From Armatimonadia bacterium (GTDB taxonomy: Bacteria; Armatimonadota; Zipacnadia; Zipacnadales; JABUFB01): a stretch of 54,194 nucleotides of DNA. The translations under genes were made by a program, and so were the position numbers. The stretch spans positions 1 to 54,194 of the forward strand of contig JBDKVB010000066.1 of the NCBI GenBank assembly GCA_039679385.1, read 5' to 3'. Numbering within the stretch: the first letter of the stretch is position 1; the number at the start of each line of letters is the position of its first letter. The notes beneath the pieces were generated by a model that saw only the letters and a list, made by a program, of their open reading frames with translations, was not told where the DNA came from and did not search any database. Positions 1 to 9,170 of the stretch are shown one piece after another.

Positions 1-30
1 GGGAGGTCCTTGTAGTCAGGACGACCTCCC
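1..30. repeat. Inverted repeat at window edge, possible terminator
   Basis: Bases 1-8 (GGGAGGTC) pair perfectly with 23-30 (GACCTCCC) around a 14-base loop. It lies about 60 bases past the stop of the minus-strand DUF3160 gene, so it could end that transcript. The bases that would form a T-tract on the minus strand lie outside the window. Confidence 0.4.
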
Positions 31-92
31 CGCCACCTTTGCCCGAAGAACAGGAACTACTCTCACACCTCTTCGCGGCCCGCCTTGGCCGC

Positions 93-2039
93 TCAGGGCC
101 TGTACATGTAGCTGCTGACCCAGGACGGACGGTGCTGGCGGTGTCTCCCTCCCACCAGGGCCTCTTGCTCCCACTGCGAGTCCGTGAGCCGCTGCATGTC
201 GTCCCTGGTGAACTCGTAGTAGCTGAGCACGAGCCCGCTGTACTCCTGCGTCTTTCCGTTCATCCCGGGGCCCCTCGCGACGATGAGGTTCAGCGGTCCG
301 GTCGCTGCGTGGAGGACTTTGTGGGTGTTCGCATCCGTGGCGACGTCCATGACGACGGCTGGGTGCTCCGGTGACGCGTGGGCTGAGAAGTACTCCAGCA
401 GCCACTGCCCGAAGGAGGGCAGGTAGAAGCCCCAGTTCACCTGTGGGCCAGAGAGCTTCGAGAGGGCCTCCCAGGGGTCGCGACCAGCGATCTGTGCTCG
501 CGAGAAGGCTTCCAGCGCTCGACACAGTTGGCCCAGGTCGGTCATTCCGGCGAACTGGCGCTCACCAAGACGTTCCGCCATCTCAGCCAGACGACCATAG
601 GCCTCGGGTACCGGTTCGACCATGACTTCCCGACCGGCACAGGAGGGCGTTACCGGCTGTTTCGCGTAGAGCACGAAGTCGTGCCGCATGTAGGTCCAGG
701 CTGCCAGCACCGTCGTCAGGGCCTTGTCCTGCCAGGCGTCGCTCCCGAAGAAGGCGGGGACATGCGCCGAAACGTCTGGGTGCACTGTGGCGCGAAGGGC
801 GGCCACCCATTCCGCGTAGAGGGTCGGGTGCTTTGCGTCCCCTTCGTACTTGGCGAAGCGCTGGTGCAGGCGCTGAAGCGCTGGTCGCAAGCCCGGGTAC
901 TGCTGATACTGATCGCCCAGGTGGAGGTCCGCGCGAGTGCTGTCGAAGAGCGCGTAACCGATATCAAGGCCGCTGGGGATAACCCGGTCGGACACATACG
1001 GGTAGGTTGTCTGCTGGTGGATCTCCCCGTCGGGAATGTAGCGTTCGCCCATGAACTGCACGTACTTGCCCGGAGCCTGGCCGGGGCTGCCCTGGAGCAC
1101 GGGGCAGATAGCAGAAGCCGGGTACTGGGGCTTCCCGTACTCCTCCCGCACCTTGCGAACCCAGTCGTCATCGAGCCTATCGCCGAAGCGGCGGGCGACG
1201 CTGTAGAAGTCGGGAGGCGTGATGCTGTCGGGAGCGGCTGCGAAGAAGCTGATCTCGTCGTAGAGGTGCTGCCAGTCCGGGCGGATCTCTGAGCGCTCGC
1301 ACAACCGTCCCAGGAGGTATGCCTGGCGCAGCCTAAGGTTGGCGTCAGGCTGCCGATCGCCCCAACCGAGCACGACCGGCAGCATGACTCGGCTCAGCCA
1401 CTTCATCGCTCGGAAGTAGCGCGAGAGCTCGGGGTCCTTCGCGTAGGCTCCGCGCGGCAGATACTGCGTGAAGTCCTCCGCGGGATAGGGGCCGAACCCG
1501 GACGCTGCGTTGATCTTGGCAACGAGGTCGGCGCTTTCTGTGCTCTCCACCGCGGGGGCGTTCCCGTCCAGCAGTGCCTGCGCCACCGAGAAGAGCACCA
1601 CATTGCGTCTCGCGGGCTCGCCCAGGAGAGCAACGCCGGCCAGTTGGCGATGCTCGCTGATCGCAGCCGCAAGCGCCGCCTTGGTCATGCGTCGCAGCTC
1701 CGGCAGAAGCCGCCGCTTTTCGTATTCGCTGAGACCGTCGCGGAAGAGACAGTGGAAGACGTAGAGCACCGCGTCCGAGGTGATGAAGACTGGGCGTAGC
1801 TGGTCGAGGTAGGGCGCCGTTATTTCCCAGCTCTCGGCACGCCCGAGCACAACGAAGCCGTTCTTGTCCAGCATCCTTCGAGCGCCGCCCGCCTTGCTCG
1901 CGGACGTCTTCATCTTCTGCGCATAGGGTATGCGCCGGCCGGTGTCGAGCTCTGAGCCGGATCGACGGCTGGCAGGTCCCACATAGCATCCGCAGCAGAC
2001 CAAAGGCACGAGCACACACAGCAGCAGTCGCGTCCTCAT
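93..2039 (-). CDS. DUF3160 domain lipoprotein
   Basis: 648 residues. The N-terminus is a lipoprotein-type signal: hydrophobic LLLCVLVPLV followed by Cys18 in the context CCGC, a loose lipobox. The rest matches the DUF3160 family along its length: the FITSDAVLYVFH block near the N-terminus, FMGERYIPDGE and GLDIGYALF in the middle, and the LRHDFVLYAKQ block followed by MVEPVPEAYGRL toward the C-terminus. The family is found on the surface of environmental bacteria and has no established function. The ATG at 2039 is preceded by GGGGGAT at good spacing. A hairpin lies between it and the upstream minus-strand gene, so the two may not be cotranscribed. The family call is firm; cell-surface location is inferred. 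Confidence 0.88.
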   Translation of the reverse strand: MRTRLLLCVLVPLVCCGCYVGPASRRSGSELDTGRRIPYAQKMKTSASKAGGARRMLDKNGFVVLGRAESWEITAPYLDQLRPVFITSDAVLYVFHCLFRDGLSEYEKRRLLPELRRMTKAALAAAISEHRQLAGVALLGEPARRNVVLFSVAQALLDGNAPAVESTESADLVAKINAASGFGPYPAEDFTQYLPRGAYAKDPELSRYFRAMKWLSRVMLPVVLGWGDRQPDANLRLRQAYLLGRLCERSEIRPDWQHLYDEISFFAAAPDSITPPDFYSVARRFGDRLDDDWVRKVREEYGKPQYPASAICPVLQGSPGQAPGKYVQFMGERYIPDGEIHQQTTYPYVSDRVIPSGLDIGYALFDSTRADLHLGDQYQQYPGLRPALQRLHQRFAKYEGDAKHPTLYAEWVAALRATVHPDVSAHVPAFFGSDAWQDKALTTVLAAWTYMRHDFVLYAKQPVTPSCAGREVMVEPVPEAYGRLAEMAERLGERQFAGMTDLGQLCRALEAFSRAQIAGRDPWEALSKLSGPQVNWGFYLPSFGQWLLEYFSAHASPEHPAVVMDVATDANTHKVLHAATGPLNLIVARGPGMNGKTQEYSGLVLSYYEFTRDDMQRLTDSQWEQEALVGGRHRQHRPSWVSSYMYRP

Positions 2040-2117
2040 TTTGATCCCCCGGGTACGAACTGAAGGCCGTAGGCCGGAAGCGTCATATCAAAGGGCAATC
2101 GTCCTCAGGTGGAGTGA

Positions 2118-2143
2118 AGAGGGCCAAGGGAACGGGGCCCTCT
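2118..2143 (-). terminator. Hairpin after the GH-like gene
   Basis: AGAGGGCC (2118-2125) pairs with GGCCCTCT (2136-2143), 8 bp with a 10-base loop. An outer GTGGA/TCCAC pair can add to it. It sits 20 bases past the stop of the minus-strand gene ending at 2163 and before the DUF3160 start. No T-tract follows, so a terminator role is inferred. Confidence 0.45.
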
Positions 2144-2162
2144 CCACGGTCACGGGTCGAGG

Positions 2163-4229
2163 TCAGCGCGGGCTGATGGTGACGACCGCGATGTCGTCGC
2201 CGCCAACAACGGTCTCAAGGCCCTGGCCGGCCAGTTGCTCGGCGGTCATGCTCAGCTCCGTGGCACCGATGCGCACCCTGTACTCTGCCGCAGGCGCCAG
2301 GTCGGTTGCGGACGTGTCTATACAGCAGCGCACGGGTCGCTCGTTCTCTGCGAGATTGCCGATCACCAGCAGCGCCTCATCGGTCCGATGGTAGACGGCG
2401 GCTGCGGTCTCGCTGTCGCCGGTCTGAACCGGTGCCCAGCGCGGGTCGGCGAAGCGGAACTGGCTCAGGTCACGACCGCCTAGCGGCGCGAACATCCCGG
2501 TCGCCAGCTCGTCGGCCGGCCAGGGCGGAGAGCAAGTCAGGACCGAACGCACGGTCATCTGCCGATGAACACGTTCCGGCGCGTCCTTCTCGAGGCAGCC
2601 GTAGCCGATCACTGCACGGGACCGGTGGCCCATGAAGCTCCACTCCAGGGGCAGGTCCTCCAGAGCCGGTGCGCCTGAGGACAGCCGCGAGTAGCCCCAC
2701 TCCATCGCCACGATCGAGTCGGCGTAGTTCTCGGTCGCCGCCATCGGCACCATCGTGTTGTGCAGGATCATGAGGCCGTCGGGCCCCACGCGCTGTCGGG
2801 TCCAGGCCACGAGGTCCAGCAGCTCCTCGATATCCCAGTGACCTGCCGGCGACTGCGCCCAGTCGCCCGAACCAGGCTCCGGATTCTCGTGCTCATGCCC
2901 CGGCACGTGCCGCAGGTTGTGGCAGTACAGTGCCACGTTCCAGTCGTAATAGGTGCCATCGAGCGGGTGATGACTGAGCACCTTGTCGATGTAGGCCTTG
3001 TGGAACTCCAGCCAGCCGGAACGCAGGCACATCTGCGCTCCGTACTCATCGCCGGAGTAGGCGTTGTGAAGTTGCTGATAGGAGTCGTCCGGCAGTCTCG
3101 CCCAGTCGGCCCCGTGCTGCTGATACTCCTCGACGGACGGGTGCAGTTCTTTGTTGGAGAAGTAGGTCGCTACGCGAATCCCGTGCTGCTGACAGTCCCT
3201 GATGACCCGGTCGTACTCCGCCATGTCCTCCGGGCCGAAAGGTGGGTACGAGCCATCGCGCCAGAACTGCCCGTCGCGGAAGGTGTCGCCGTCGTGGTGG
3301 AAGTGAGCGCTGGCGATCCCTCTCTCGGCCCAGCCCCTGATCTCCTCAGTGGTGGGCCAGTTCTTGCGCTTGAAGGCCGTGTGCAGGAAGAGCTTGTTGG
3401 CCTGGCCGGAGATGAGGGGCACGCCGAGGAAGTAGCGGAAGGTATAGTCGCCGGAGAGCGTCAGCCCGCCGCGCGGGATGTCCAGGACCGAGACGCTGAA
3501 GCCTACGCCCGGCTGGCGTGTATGGGGAGCAAGGCGAAAGCTCCCGTGACCTGGTTTGCCGGCGACCTGGTAATCCCACTGCGACAGGTCGGAGCCGACG
3601 AACCACTCGATACCCTCACGACCCGGATCGGCGCAGCAGACATACCGGGGCACGAAGCGGCTCTCGCAGGGGCAGTCGAAAGCCTTGCCCGGTGTGAAGC
3701 GTCCCCACTGGCAGACACCGAAGGCCCCGGTCCAGGTAGCCACCTCGGCAGGCGCTCCGGGGCGAAACCCGTAGTGGCACAGTTCCGGCTGGAGTAGCCA
3801 GGAGTGCAGGCAGAGGCGGCTGACACGGGTGCCGGGCTTGAAGGAGAAGCGCTTGTCAACGCGGACGTGTCCCCAGCGGTGCAGATAGGTGTGTACGTAG
3901 CCGACACCGCAGTCACGACCCTCGGCATCGCGCAGCATGCCCTCGAAGGTGAGCTGTACCTCAAGCCCCCGACGCTCGATAGTCAGCTTCGTCTGGTTGT
4001 CGTGCCGCTCGCTGAACACTCCACCACCGGCGAGAGCTACCTCACCCGTGCAGGCGTCGAGCAGTAGGTTGCGGTCGCTGCCCTTGTGGTAGCGAACGCC
4101 GACAATCGCCCCGCCCTGGTTGAGACTGTGCGTGATGGAGTATAAACGGTTGCGGACGGTAATGGTCCGCTCCTCGTTATTCTCGACGACCTCATGTTCT
4201 TCTGGGTACACGCCGTAGGCGGTAGCCAC
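2163..4229 (-). CDS. Predicted glycoside hydrolase, unassigned (alpha-galactosidase-like barrel)
   Basis: 688 residues, no signal peptide. The N-terminal 250 residues look like a beta-sandwich sugar-hydrolase domain. A (beta/alpha)8-type region follows, with the strand-like segment DGTYYDWN at residues 424-431; Asp429 sits where retaining alpha-galactosidase-type enzymes carry the nucleophile. A later VAMEWGYSR strand and an all-beta C-terminus complete the pattern. The layout recalls the DUF6259-type proteins at 9171 and 16263, but the sequence is only distantly similar and I cannot assign a GH family. The start is GTG at 4229, chosen because GGAGG (4236-4240) lies six bases upstream. The substrate is unknown. 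It diverges from the sugar isomerase-like gene at 4523, with which it may share a control region. Confidence 0.7.
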   Translation of the reverse strand: MATAYGVYPEEHEVVENNEERTITVRNRLYSITHSLNQGGAIVGVRYHKGSDRNLLLDACTGEVALAGGGVFSERHDNQTKLTIERRGLEVQLTFEGMLRDAEGRDCGVGYVHTYLHRWGHVRVDKRFSFKPGTRVSRLCLHSWLLQPELCHYGFRPGAPAEVATWTGAFGVCQWGRFTPGKAFDCPCESRFVPRYVCCADPGREGIEWFVGSDLSQWDYQVAGKPGHGSFRLAPHTRQPGVGFSVSVLDIPRGGLTLSGDYTFRYFLGVPLISGQANKLFLHTAFKRKNWPTTEEIRGWAERGIASAHFHHDGDTFRDGQFWRDGSYPPFGPEDMAEYDRVIRDCQQHGIRVATYFSNKELHPSVEEYQQHGADWARLPDDSYQQLHNAYSGDEYGAQMCLRSGWLEFHKAYIDKVLSHHPLDGTYYDWNVALYCHNLRHVPGHEHENPEPGSGDWAQSPAGHWDIEELLDLVAWTRQRVGPDGLMILHNTMVPMAATENYADSIVAMEWGYSRLSSGAPALEDLPLEWSFMGHRSRAVIGYGCLEKDAPERVHRQMTVRSVLTCSPPWPADELATGMFAPLGGRDLSQFRFADPRWAPVQTGDSETAAAVYHRTDEALLVIGNLAENERPVRCCIDTSATDLAPAAEYRVRIGATELSMTAEQLAGQGLETVVGGDDIAVVTISPR

Positions 4230-4522
4230 TATTGGCCTCCAGTCTCTGTATATGGTAACGCGGGCTACAACAATATGGTTCCAGATGCCATGATGCGGCT
4301 ATAGTCGTGGATGTCGTCTTGCACCAGCAGACCCGCACCTCGACCCCCGGCGCCCCCTTCGTCGCAAGTGCCTCCAGTCGAAGGCTTCTCACTTCGCCCT
4401 TCAGCGCTGTCGTCCCTCTCGGTGGCTCTGGCTACCCATATCGGTACCGCTGGAAGGGTTCTGGGCACCCTCCGGCGAAGGTCACAACCAGTACCCAAGA
4501 CATCACCTCCAGGAGCGATCCC
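4230..4522. other. Divergent intergenic region
   Basis: 293 bases between two outward-reading genes, so it should hold promoters for both. On the minus strand a TATACA-like -10 element (4248-4253) lies close to the GTG start, with only a weak TTGTTG-like -35 15 bases before it. I see no convincing operator, riboswitch or RNA gene. Confidence 0.3.
4236..4240 (-). promoter_or_regulatory. Ribosome-binding site that sets a GTG start
   Basis: GGAGG on the minus strand, six bases before the GTG at 4229. No ATG in frame has a comparable site, so it decides the start of the predicted glycoside hydrolase. Confidence 0.7.
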
Positions 4523-5290
4523 ATGGGCAAGATTCCTATCGCACTTCAGCTTTACTCCGTGCGCGGTGAGGTCCAGAAGGACCTCGCAGCGACCCTCAAG
4601 GCGGTCGCCGAACTTGGCTATGAAGGTGCCGAACCGTGGGGCTACAACGGCGAGGCCCTCGAATGGATGGGACATTCGCCGGCCGAGATCCGCCGCATGT
4701 ACGACGACACCGGCCTGACCTGCTGCGGGTTCCATCTGGCGACGTCAGCCCTGCTCGGTGACAATCTGAGCCGGACGATCGAGCTCAACCGAATCCTGGG
4801 CAACCGTTTCCTGGTCATCGCCGCCGACAAGCCTCGCATGAGCTCGCGCGAGACGATCATGGAGCTCGCGGGCATTCTCAACGACGCCTCGGAGAAGCTG
4901 GCCGCCGAGGGGATGTTCTCGGGCTATCACGCTCACGGCTTCGACTTCGCGACGGTTGACGGCGAGATCGCCTGGGACCTCCTGTTCAGCAACACTCGCA
5001 AGGAAGTCATCATGCAGATGGACATCGGCAACTGCGCCAATGGCGGTGGCGACCCCATCGGCACCTTGCGCAAGTTCCCGGGGCGCTCGCGGTCCCTGCA
5101 CCTCAAGGACTTCGGCGGACCTGAGGGCTCGGTCATCGGCGAGGGGAAGGCTGACTGGGACACCATCTTCAGGCTGTGTGATGCGGAGCAGCCGGTGGAG
5201 TGGTATGTCGTCGAGGAGGGTGGCGCTGACGGTCTGGGCTTTGAGGTGTCAGGCCGGAGCCTGAAGGCGCTGCGGGCAATGGGCAAGTAG
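4523..5290 (+). CDS. Sugar phosphate isomerase/epimerase family protein
   Basis: 255 residues, cytosolic, xylose isomerase-like TIM barrel (AP endonuclease family 2 fold). The strand-end metal-ligand pattern is visible: GYHAHGFDF (His136, His138), MQMDIGNC (Asp), HLKDFGG (His193, Asp196) and VVEEGG (Glu). The N-terminal IALQLYSVR is typical of members that interconvert keto and aldo sugars or 3-keto sugars. The start is ATG 4523, with AGGAG at 4511-4515; the reading frame extends further upstream but without support. It converges with the GH31 gene, and a long hairpin separates the two. Substrate specificity cannot be read from sequence. Isomerisation of a sugar released by the neighbouring hydrolases is the likely job. 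Confidence 0.85.
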   Translation: MGKIPIALQLYSVRGEVQKDLAATLKAVAELGYEGAEPWGYNGEALEWMGHSPAEIRRMYDDTGLTCCGFHLATSALLGDNLSRTIELNRILGNRFLVIAADKPRMSSRETIMELAGILNDASEKLAAEGMFSGYHAHGFDFATVDGEIAWDLLFSNTRKEVIMQMDIGNCANGGGDPIGTLRKFPGRSRSLHLKDFGGPEGSVIGEGKADWDTIFRLCDAEQPVEWYVVEEGGADGLGFEVSGRSLKALRAMGK

Positions 5291-5302
5291 TGTACATGCG
5301 TG

Positions 5303-5356
5303 GCACGGAGCCCGGGTGTCGCTTGCAGCCTGGATCAGCGATCCCGGGCGCCGTGC
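5303..5356. terminator. Bidirectional terminator-like hairpin
   Basis: GCACGG-A-GCCCGGG (5303-5316) pairs with CCCGGGCGCCGTGC (5343-5356): 13 of 14 positions pair, with one A/G mismatch. TCGCT/AGCGA can extend it inside the loop. It lies in the 95-base gap between convergent genes ending at 5290 (+) and 5386 (-). There is no T-tract on either strand. Confidence 0.6.
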
Positions 5357-5385
5357 TGTCGAGTGTCATGGTTGCCGGCGTCGCG

Positions 5386-7599
5386 TTAGCGCGTCTGACC
5401 CTCGGGCACGGACGTGCGCAGAACCCCGGTTGCAGCCTCGGCGGTCTCGAGTGACTGCTCCTGCCCGTTCACGAAAACGCGTGTCGCCCCCTCCGGCAGG
5501 TGCAGTGTCAGCTCCCACAACCGTCGCTCCGGCATCCCCTCATACCTACCCACTCGCGGGCCAAGGTCCACGCTGACTTCGCCGTCTCGCTCATGGCAGG
5601 TGATGTGCGTGGTTGCCACCTGTCCCTCGCGGTATGCCTCCGTGATTCCATCGTCCTCGTAGAGCGTGAACCCGCTGTCCTCGTGTGGGAAGATCTCCAG
5701 CCCCATCGTCTCCACTGAGCGCTGGCCCACGTAGTCCATCGGAGGCCAGGTCGGAAGCAGGGCTCCTGCCTTCACGAACAGTGGCCCGCCGCGGTCGGCA
5801 GGGGGCTCATAGCGCAGCTCCTGGGGCCCCTCATGGATCTCGCCCGTCCAGTAGTCAGTCCACTTCCCGGCGGGAAGGTAGATCGTGTCGGTGAAGGCGC
5901 AGGTCAGCAGCCACTCACCCAGCATGTACTGCAGGATCAGCTCGTCACTGCGCGGGTCCTCCGGCGCGACGAGGGGCATGGCCCGCAGGATCGGCATCCC
6001 GGTGCGGTGGGCAACGTGGGCTGCACTGTACAGGTATGGCAGGAGGCGGTAGCGGAGACGGGCGTAGAACTTGAACACCTCGTAGATCTCCGGGGGCAGA
6101 AACCATGGCTGGTTGTACTGGTGCCAGCACAGGATCTGCGACCACGGCTGCAGAAAACCGAAGTGGATGCCTGCCTTGTTCCAGACCTGCATGTCGCAAC
6201 TAGTGTTCGAATGCCCCGAGAGCCCGTGGTTGAGCAGCGAGACCAGCGGCTTCGCATCCCCGCCGGTGTCGCCTGCCCAGGTGGCGGCGTACTGCTGAAC
6301 GCCGGTGTAGCCACCGGCCGTGTAGATCATTGCCCGTCGTGCGGTGTGCTCCACGAAGCCCTGGCTCATCTGCTTCGCCAGCAGGACGGGATACAGGTTG
6401 TGCACTTCGGCGTCTTCCATCCCGTTGCGCCACTTGCGGTCGGGGTGGAAGCAGATCTGGTTGCTGCCATCCATCTTGAAGGCCGCTGCGCCGTTGTCCA
6501 CGAACTTCCGCAGGTGGGCGAACCAGGGCTCTCCCAGCTTCGTGATCCGGTCCTGGTAGGCGGGGTGAAAGTGCGGGTCCTTGACGATGTCCTCGTCGTA
6601 TCGGTCCTCGCTGATGGCCGTCGCGCCGGGCTTGGCGTCCTGCGGCGCGAGCAGTTGCTCCTCGTACTCGGTCACGTCATAGTCGCAACACAGCCATAGG
6701 CTGAGCTTGAACCCCATGTTGCGCAGAGCCGCCGTGAATCCGCCGGGCCTCTGATGAGGCATCCAGAAGGGCTGGTGGAATCGTTCCTTGCTCCACTCCT
6801 TGTTGACCGAGAAGTCGTAGTGGGTCTCCATCCAATCGGGCTCGAGCCCCACGATATCGAGCGGGATCCCCTCGCGCCGGAACATGTGGGCCTCGTACAG
6901 CACATCGCGTGCCCGCACACCGCGCTCATCACACACCCAGGTGAGGCCGTAACCGAACTGTGGCAGGAGCGCCGGTCGGCCGGTGAGTTCCGTGTACCGG
7001 TCCAGCAGAACGGGCAGCGTCTCGCCGACGATCAGGTAGTAGTCGAGTTCGCCCTGGTCCGCCGAGAAGACCAGACGGTCAGCGCAGGTCGCCCCGGCGT
7101 CTACTTGATGGAACCAGGTGCTATTGAGGAAGACGGCCCAGCCACCTGTGCTCATGAGGAAGGGAAGGGGCGCGTAGCTCGCAACATTGCGCACAATCAT
7201 CCGCGTCTGATGCCCGCGCTTGTTGAGCCGGTCGCGCGTCTCGTCGCCAAGACCATACAGGCGATCCTCCGCGGCGAGCGAGAACTCGGCCCGGAAGCCT
7301 TGCTGCGGGCTTGTGGCGTCCGGTTGCCGTACCAGCACGCTTCCGTCCGCGCGGCACAGCCTTGTGCTCCCCGTGTCCTTGCAGACCGTCAGGCTTGCCT
7401 GCCCGGTCGAGAGGGTGAAGGTCGTGCCCTCCTCCGTGATGCTCGCCTCCACTGCCGGCCACTCTGTCCGGAGGATCCCATACCGTACGAGGCCGGCCTC
7501 CCCAAAGCAGCCGTCACGACTCTTGCGCACTCGGAACATATGGGGTGTGATGGCCTCCAGGCGCAGGACCTCGCCATTTGGGAGGGTGATGTCAGGCAC
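5386..7599 (-). CDS. Glycoside hydrolase family 31 (alpha-glucosidase/alpha-xylosidase type)
   Basis: 737 residues from a GTG at 7599. The order is an N-terminal beta-sandwich, a (beta/alpha)8 catalytic barrel and C-terminal beta domains. The nucleophile is Asp377 in FKMDGSNQ and the acid/base is Asp444 in WAGDTGG; both are the GH31 signatures. The region TGRPALLPQFGYGLTW is also characteristic. Retaining GH31 enzymes remove alpha-linked glucose, xylose or galactose from non-reducing ends. There is no signal peptide, so it probably acts on imported oligosaccharides. The frame stays open upstream to 8022, but that extension is Arg/Pro-rich shadow overlapping the opposite-strand methyltransferase. 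AAGGAG at 7606-7611 supports the GTG. The exact substrate is not determined. Confidence 0.93.
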   Translation of the reverse strand: MPDITLPNGEVLRLEAITPHMFRVRKSRDGCFGEAGLVRYGILRTEWPAVEASITEEGTTFTLSTGQASLTVCKDTGSTRLCRADGSVLVRQPDATSPQQGFRAEFSLAAEDRLYGLGDETRDRLNKRGHQTRMIVRNVASYAPLPFLMSTGGWAVFLNSTWFHQVDAGATCADRLVFSADQGELDYYLIVGETLPVLLDRYTELTGRPALLPQFGYGLTWVCDERGVRARDVLYEAHMFRREGIPLDIVGLEPDWMETHYDFSVNKEWSKERFHQPFWMPHQRPGGFTAALRNMGFKLSLWLCCDYDVTEYEEQLLAPQDAKPGATAISEDRYDEDIVKDPHFHPAYQDRITKLGEPWFAHLRKFVDNGAAAFKMDGSNQICFHPDRKWRNGMEDAEVHNLYPVLLAKQMSQGFVEHTARRAMIYTAGGYTGVQQYAATWAGDTGGDAKPLVSLLNHGLSGHSNTSCDMQVWNKAGIHFGFLQPWSQILCWHQYNQPWFLPPEIYEVFKFYARLRYRLLPYLYSAAHVAHRTGMPILRAMPLVAPEDPRSDELILQYMLGEWLLTCAFTDTIYLPAGKWTDYWTGEIHEGPQELRYEPPADRGGPLFVKAGALLPTWPPMDYVGQRSVETMGLEIFPHEDSGFTLYEDDGITEAYREGQVATTHITCHERDGEVSVDLGPRVGRYEGMPERRLWELTLHLPEGATRVFVNGQEQSLETAEAATGVLRTSVPEGQTR

Positions 7600-7605
7600 G
7601 ATGCG

Positions 7606-7611
7606 CTCCTT
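7606..7611 (-). promoter_or_regulatory. Ribosome-binding site that sets the GH31 GTG start
   Basis: AAGGAG on the minus strand, six bases before the GTG at 7599. It rules out the upstream in-frame extension, which would overlap the divergent methyltransferase gene. Confidence 0.7.
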
Positions 7612-7805
7612 CTGGTGAGAGAGAGTTCGTGAGGCAGCAGGACCGGCGCTGAGTTCCTCCTCTCGCCTTATGGCTCCTTCGTCCTTGCACTGGCTGCACG
7701 CGAAGGGCAAGGAAGGAAGAGACCGGCGGTCAGGGCGAATAGGCACCCAGTTCGGGCCGGTACCGCCCCGGCGGAAGCCACCGCGAAGGACCGAACGGAG
7801 GCGAC

Positions 7806-8579
7806 GTGGCAGTGGGCAAGGACATGCACGAGGCGAATAGAAGGGTGTGGGACCGGATGGCACCGGACTGGGCGCAATCAGCTGAGCGTCGTGGCGTCTG
7901 GCGCCGGTGTGTCGCTGACCCCGGCCTGGCGCTTCACGAGCGGGAGTTGGCGCTGCTCCGAGACCTGCGTGACCGCTCGGTCTGCGTGCTCGGAAGCGGG
8001 GACAACGAGGTCGTCTTCGCACTCGCTGGGATGGGAGCGCAGGTCACCTCGGTTGACATCTCCGAGGAGCAACTCGATATCGCCCGACAGCGTGCCGAGT
8101 CGCTTGGTCTGCACATCGCCTTCCTGCGCGCCGACGTGACAGACCTGAGCGCGATACCTGATGGCACCTTCGACCTGGTGTACACCGGAGGGCACGTCGC
8201 GGTCTGGGTCTCAGACCTGCGCACCTACTACGCCGAGGCCACTCGGATCCTGCGCCCCGGCGGACGGCTGGTCGTGAGCGAGTACCATCCCTTCCGGAGG
8301 GTCTTCGGTTCCGCCGAGGATCGCCTGGAAGTCGAGTACAGCTACTTCGACCGGGGTCCGCATCCCTACGACAGCGGCCAGACTGACAGCGCCGGCGACG
8401 ACACGCCACTCGTCCAGTACGAGTTCCATTGGACCGTCAGCGACATGGTCACCGCAATCCTCTCGGCCGGGTGTGTGGTGGATATCCTGGAGGAGTTCGA
8501 CGACGGGCGCGAGGAGTGGGAGACCGCTCCACTCACCGGCTTGCCTCTAGTGCTGCTGATCTCCGGCACCAAGCAGTGA
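7806..8579 (+). CDS. Class I SAM-dependent methyltransferase
   Basis: 257 residues, cytosolic. Motif I is VCVLGSGDNEVVFAL (about residues 59-73). The acidic end of beta-2 is VTSVDIS, FLRADVTDL follows, and FDLVYTGGHV is the motif IV equivalent. RILRPGGRLVVSEYHPF is the motif VI region seen in UbiE-like small-molecule methyltransferases. Two GTG codons, 7806 and 7812, both follow GGAGG (7797-7801). 7806 leaves only four bases of spacing and 7812 leaves ten, so the start may be two codons later. It diverges from the GH31 gene. The substrate is unknown and nothing in the context identifies it. Confidence 0.85.
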   Translation: MAVGKDMHEANRRVWDRMAPDWAQSAERRGVWRRCVADPGLALHERELALLRDLRDRSVCVLGSGDNEVVFALAGMGAQVTSVDISEEQLDIARQRAESLGLHIAFLRADVTDLSAIPDGTFDLVYTGGHVAVWVSDLRTYYAEATRILRPGGRLVVSEYHPFRRVFGSAEDRLEVEYSYFDRGPHPYDSGQTDSAGDDTPLVQYEFHWTVSDMVTAILSAGCVVDILEEFDDGREEWETAPLTGLPLVLLISGTKQ

Positions 8580-8639
8580 CCTCCTGCACCGGGGAAGGGT
8601 ATCTGACGACCCTCGGCGAAAGCGCGTGTGGCGGTCCTT

Positions 8640-8668
8640 AGGCAAGGGTTGTGAAGGCACCCTTGCTT
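8640..8668. repeat. Inverted repeat before the DUF1284 gene
   Basis: GCAAGGGT (8642-8649) pairs perfectly with ACCCTTGC (8659-8666), and one wobble and one further A-T pair extend it to 8640/8668. The loop is nine bases. It sits eight bases before the ribosome-binding site of the next gene, so it is either the end of the methyltransferase transcript or a leader structure. Confidence 0.45.
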
Positions 8669-8686
8669 CCGGAACAGGAGGCGACC

Positions 8687-9124
8687 ATGCGCGCAAGGCC
8701 CCACCATCTGATTGACATCATCACCCAGTACGGCGCGGGACAGCCCTTTGAACCCAGCGCGTACGGCCATGCGGTCCACACTGTGGCGGCGAAGGTGATC
8801 GCTGATCCCACGGTGGCTATCGAGTTCGGCATCGGCGCCGATGACATCTGCGCTCCCTGCAAGCATCTGGTCAAGGGGCGCTGTGATGATGTCATCGGCG
8901 GCTTTGATCCGCCCGTCTCGAAGCACGATTACAACGATGCGCTGGATGTGCGCCTGCTGGAGTTCCTGGGGATGGAGGAGGGGCAGGTCATGAGCTTTGC
9001 GGAGTACCTCGGGGTGTTGCGCAGCCACCTGGAGGGGCTCGCGGAACTGTGCCACTGGCCCGGTGAGGAGCCCCAGGTGAGACAGCAGAAGCTGGAGCGT
9101 GGGCTGGAGAAGCTGGGGGCGTGA
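8687..9124 (+). CDS. DUF1284 domain-containing protein
   Basis: 145 residues, cytosolic. It opens with MRARPHHLIDII, the RPHHL motif that defines DUF1284, and continues with GADDICAPCKHLVKGRC. That is the family's Cys-x2-Cys...Cys cluster (plus HH), which suggests metal or iron-sulfur binding, and DVRLLEFLGMEEGQ follows. The family is small and its function is not established. The start is ATG 8687, with AGGAGG at 8676-8681; upstream in-frame codons precede the ribosome-binding site and are rejected. It is followed after 46 bases by the DUF6259-type gene in the same direction, so cotranscription is possible. Confidence 0.85.
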   Translation: MRARPHHLIDIITQYGAGQPFEPSAYGHAVHTVAAKVIADPTVAIEFGIGADDICAPCKHLVKGRCDDVIGGFDPPVSKHDYNDALDVRLLEFLGMEEGQVMSFAEYLGVLRSHLEGLAELCHWPGEEPQVRQQKLERGLEKLGA

Positions 9125-9170
9125 GGGCGGAGGTCGAACACCCAAAGCCAGATGAGAAGGATCGAGAGCT

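Noticed and set aside
7600-8022. N-terminal extension of GH31 to 8022
   Set aside because: It is Arg/Pro-rich, overlaps the divergent methyltransferase, and is replaced by a GTG with a proper AAGGAG site at 7599.
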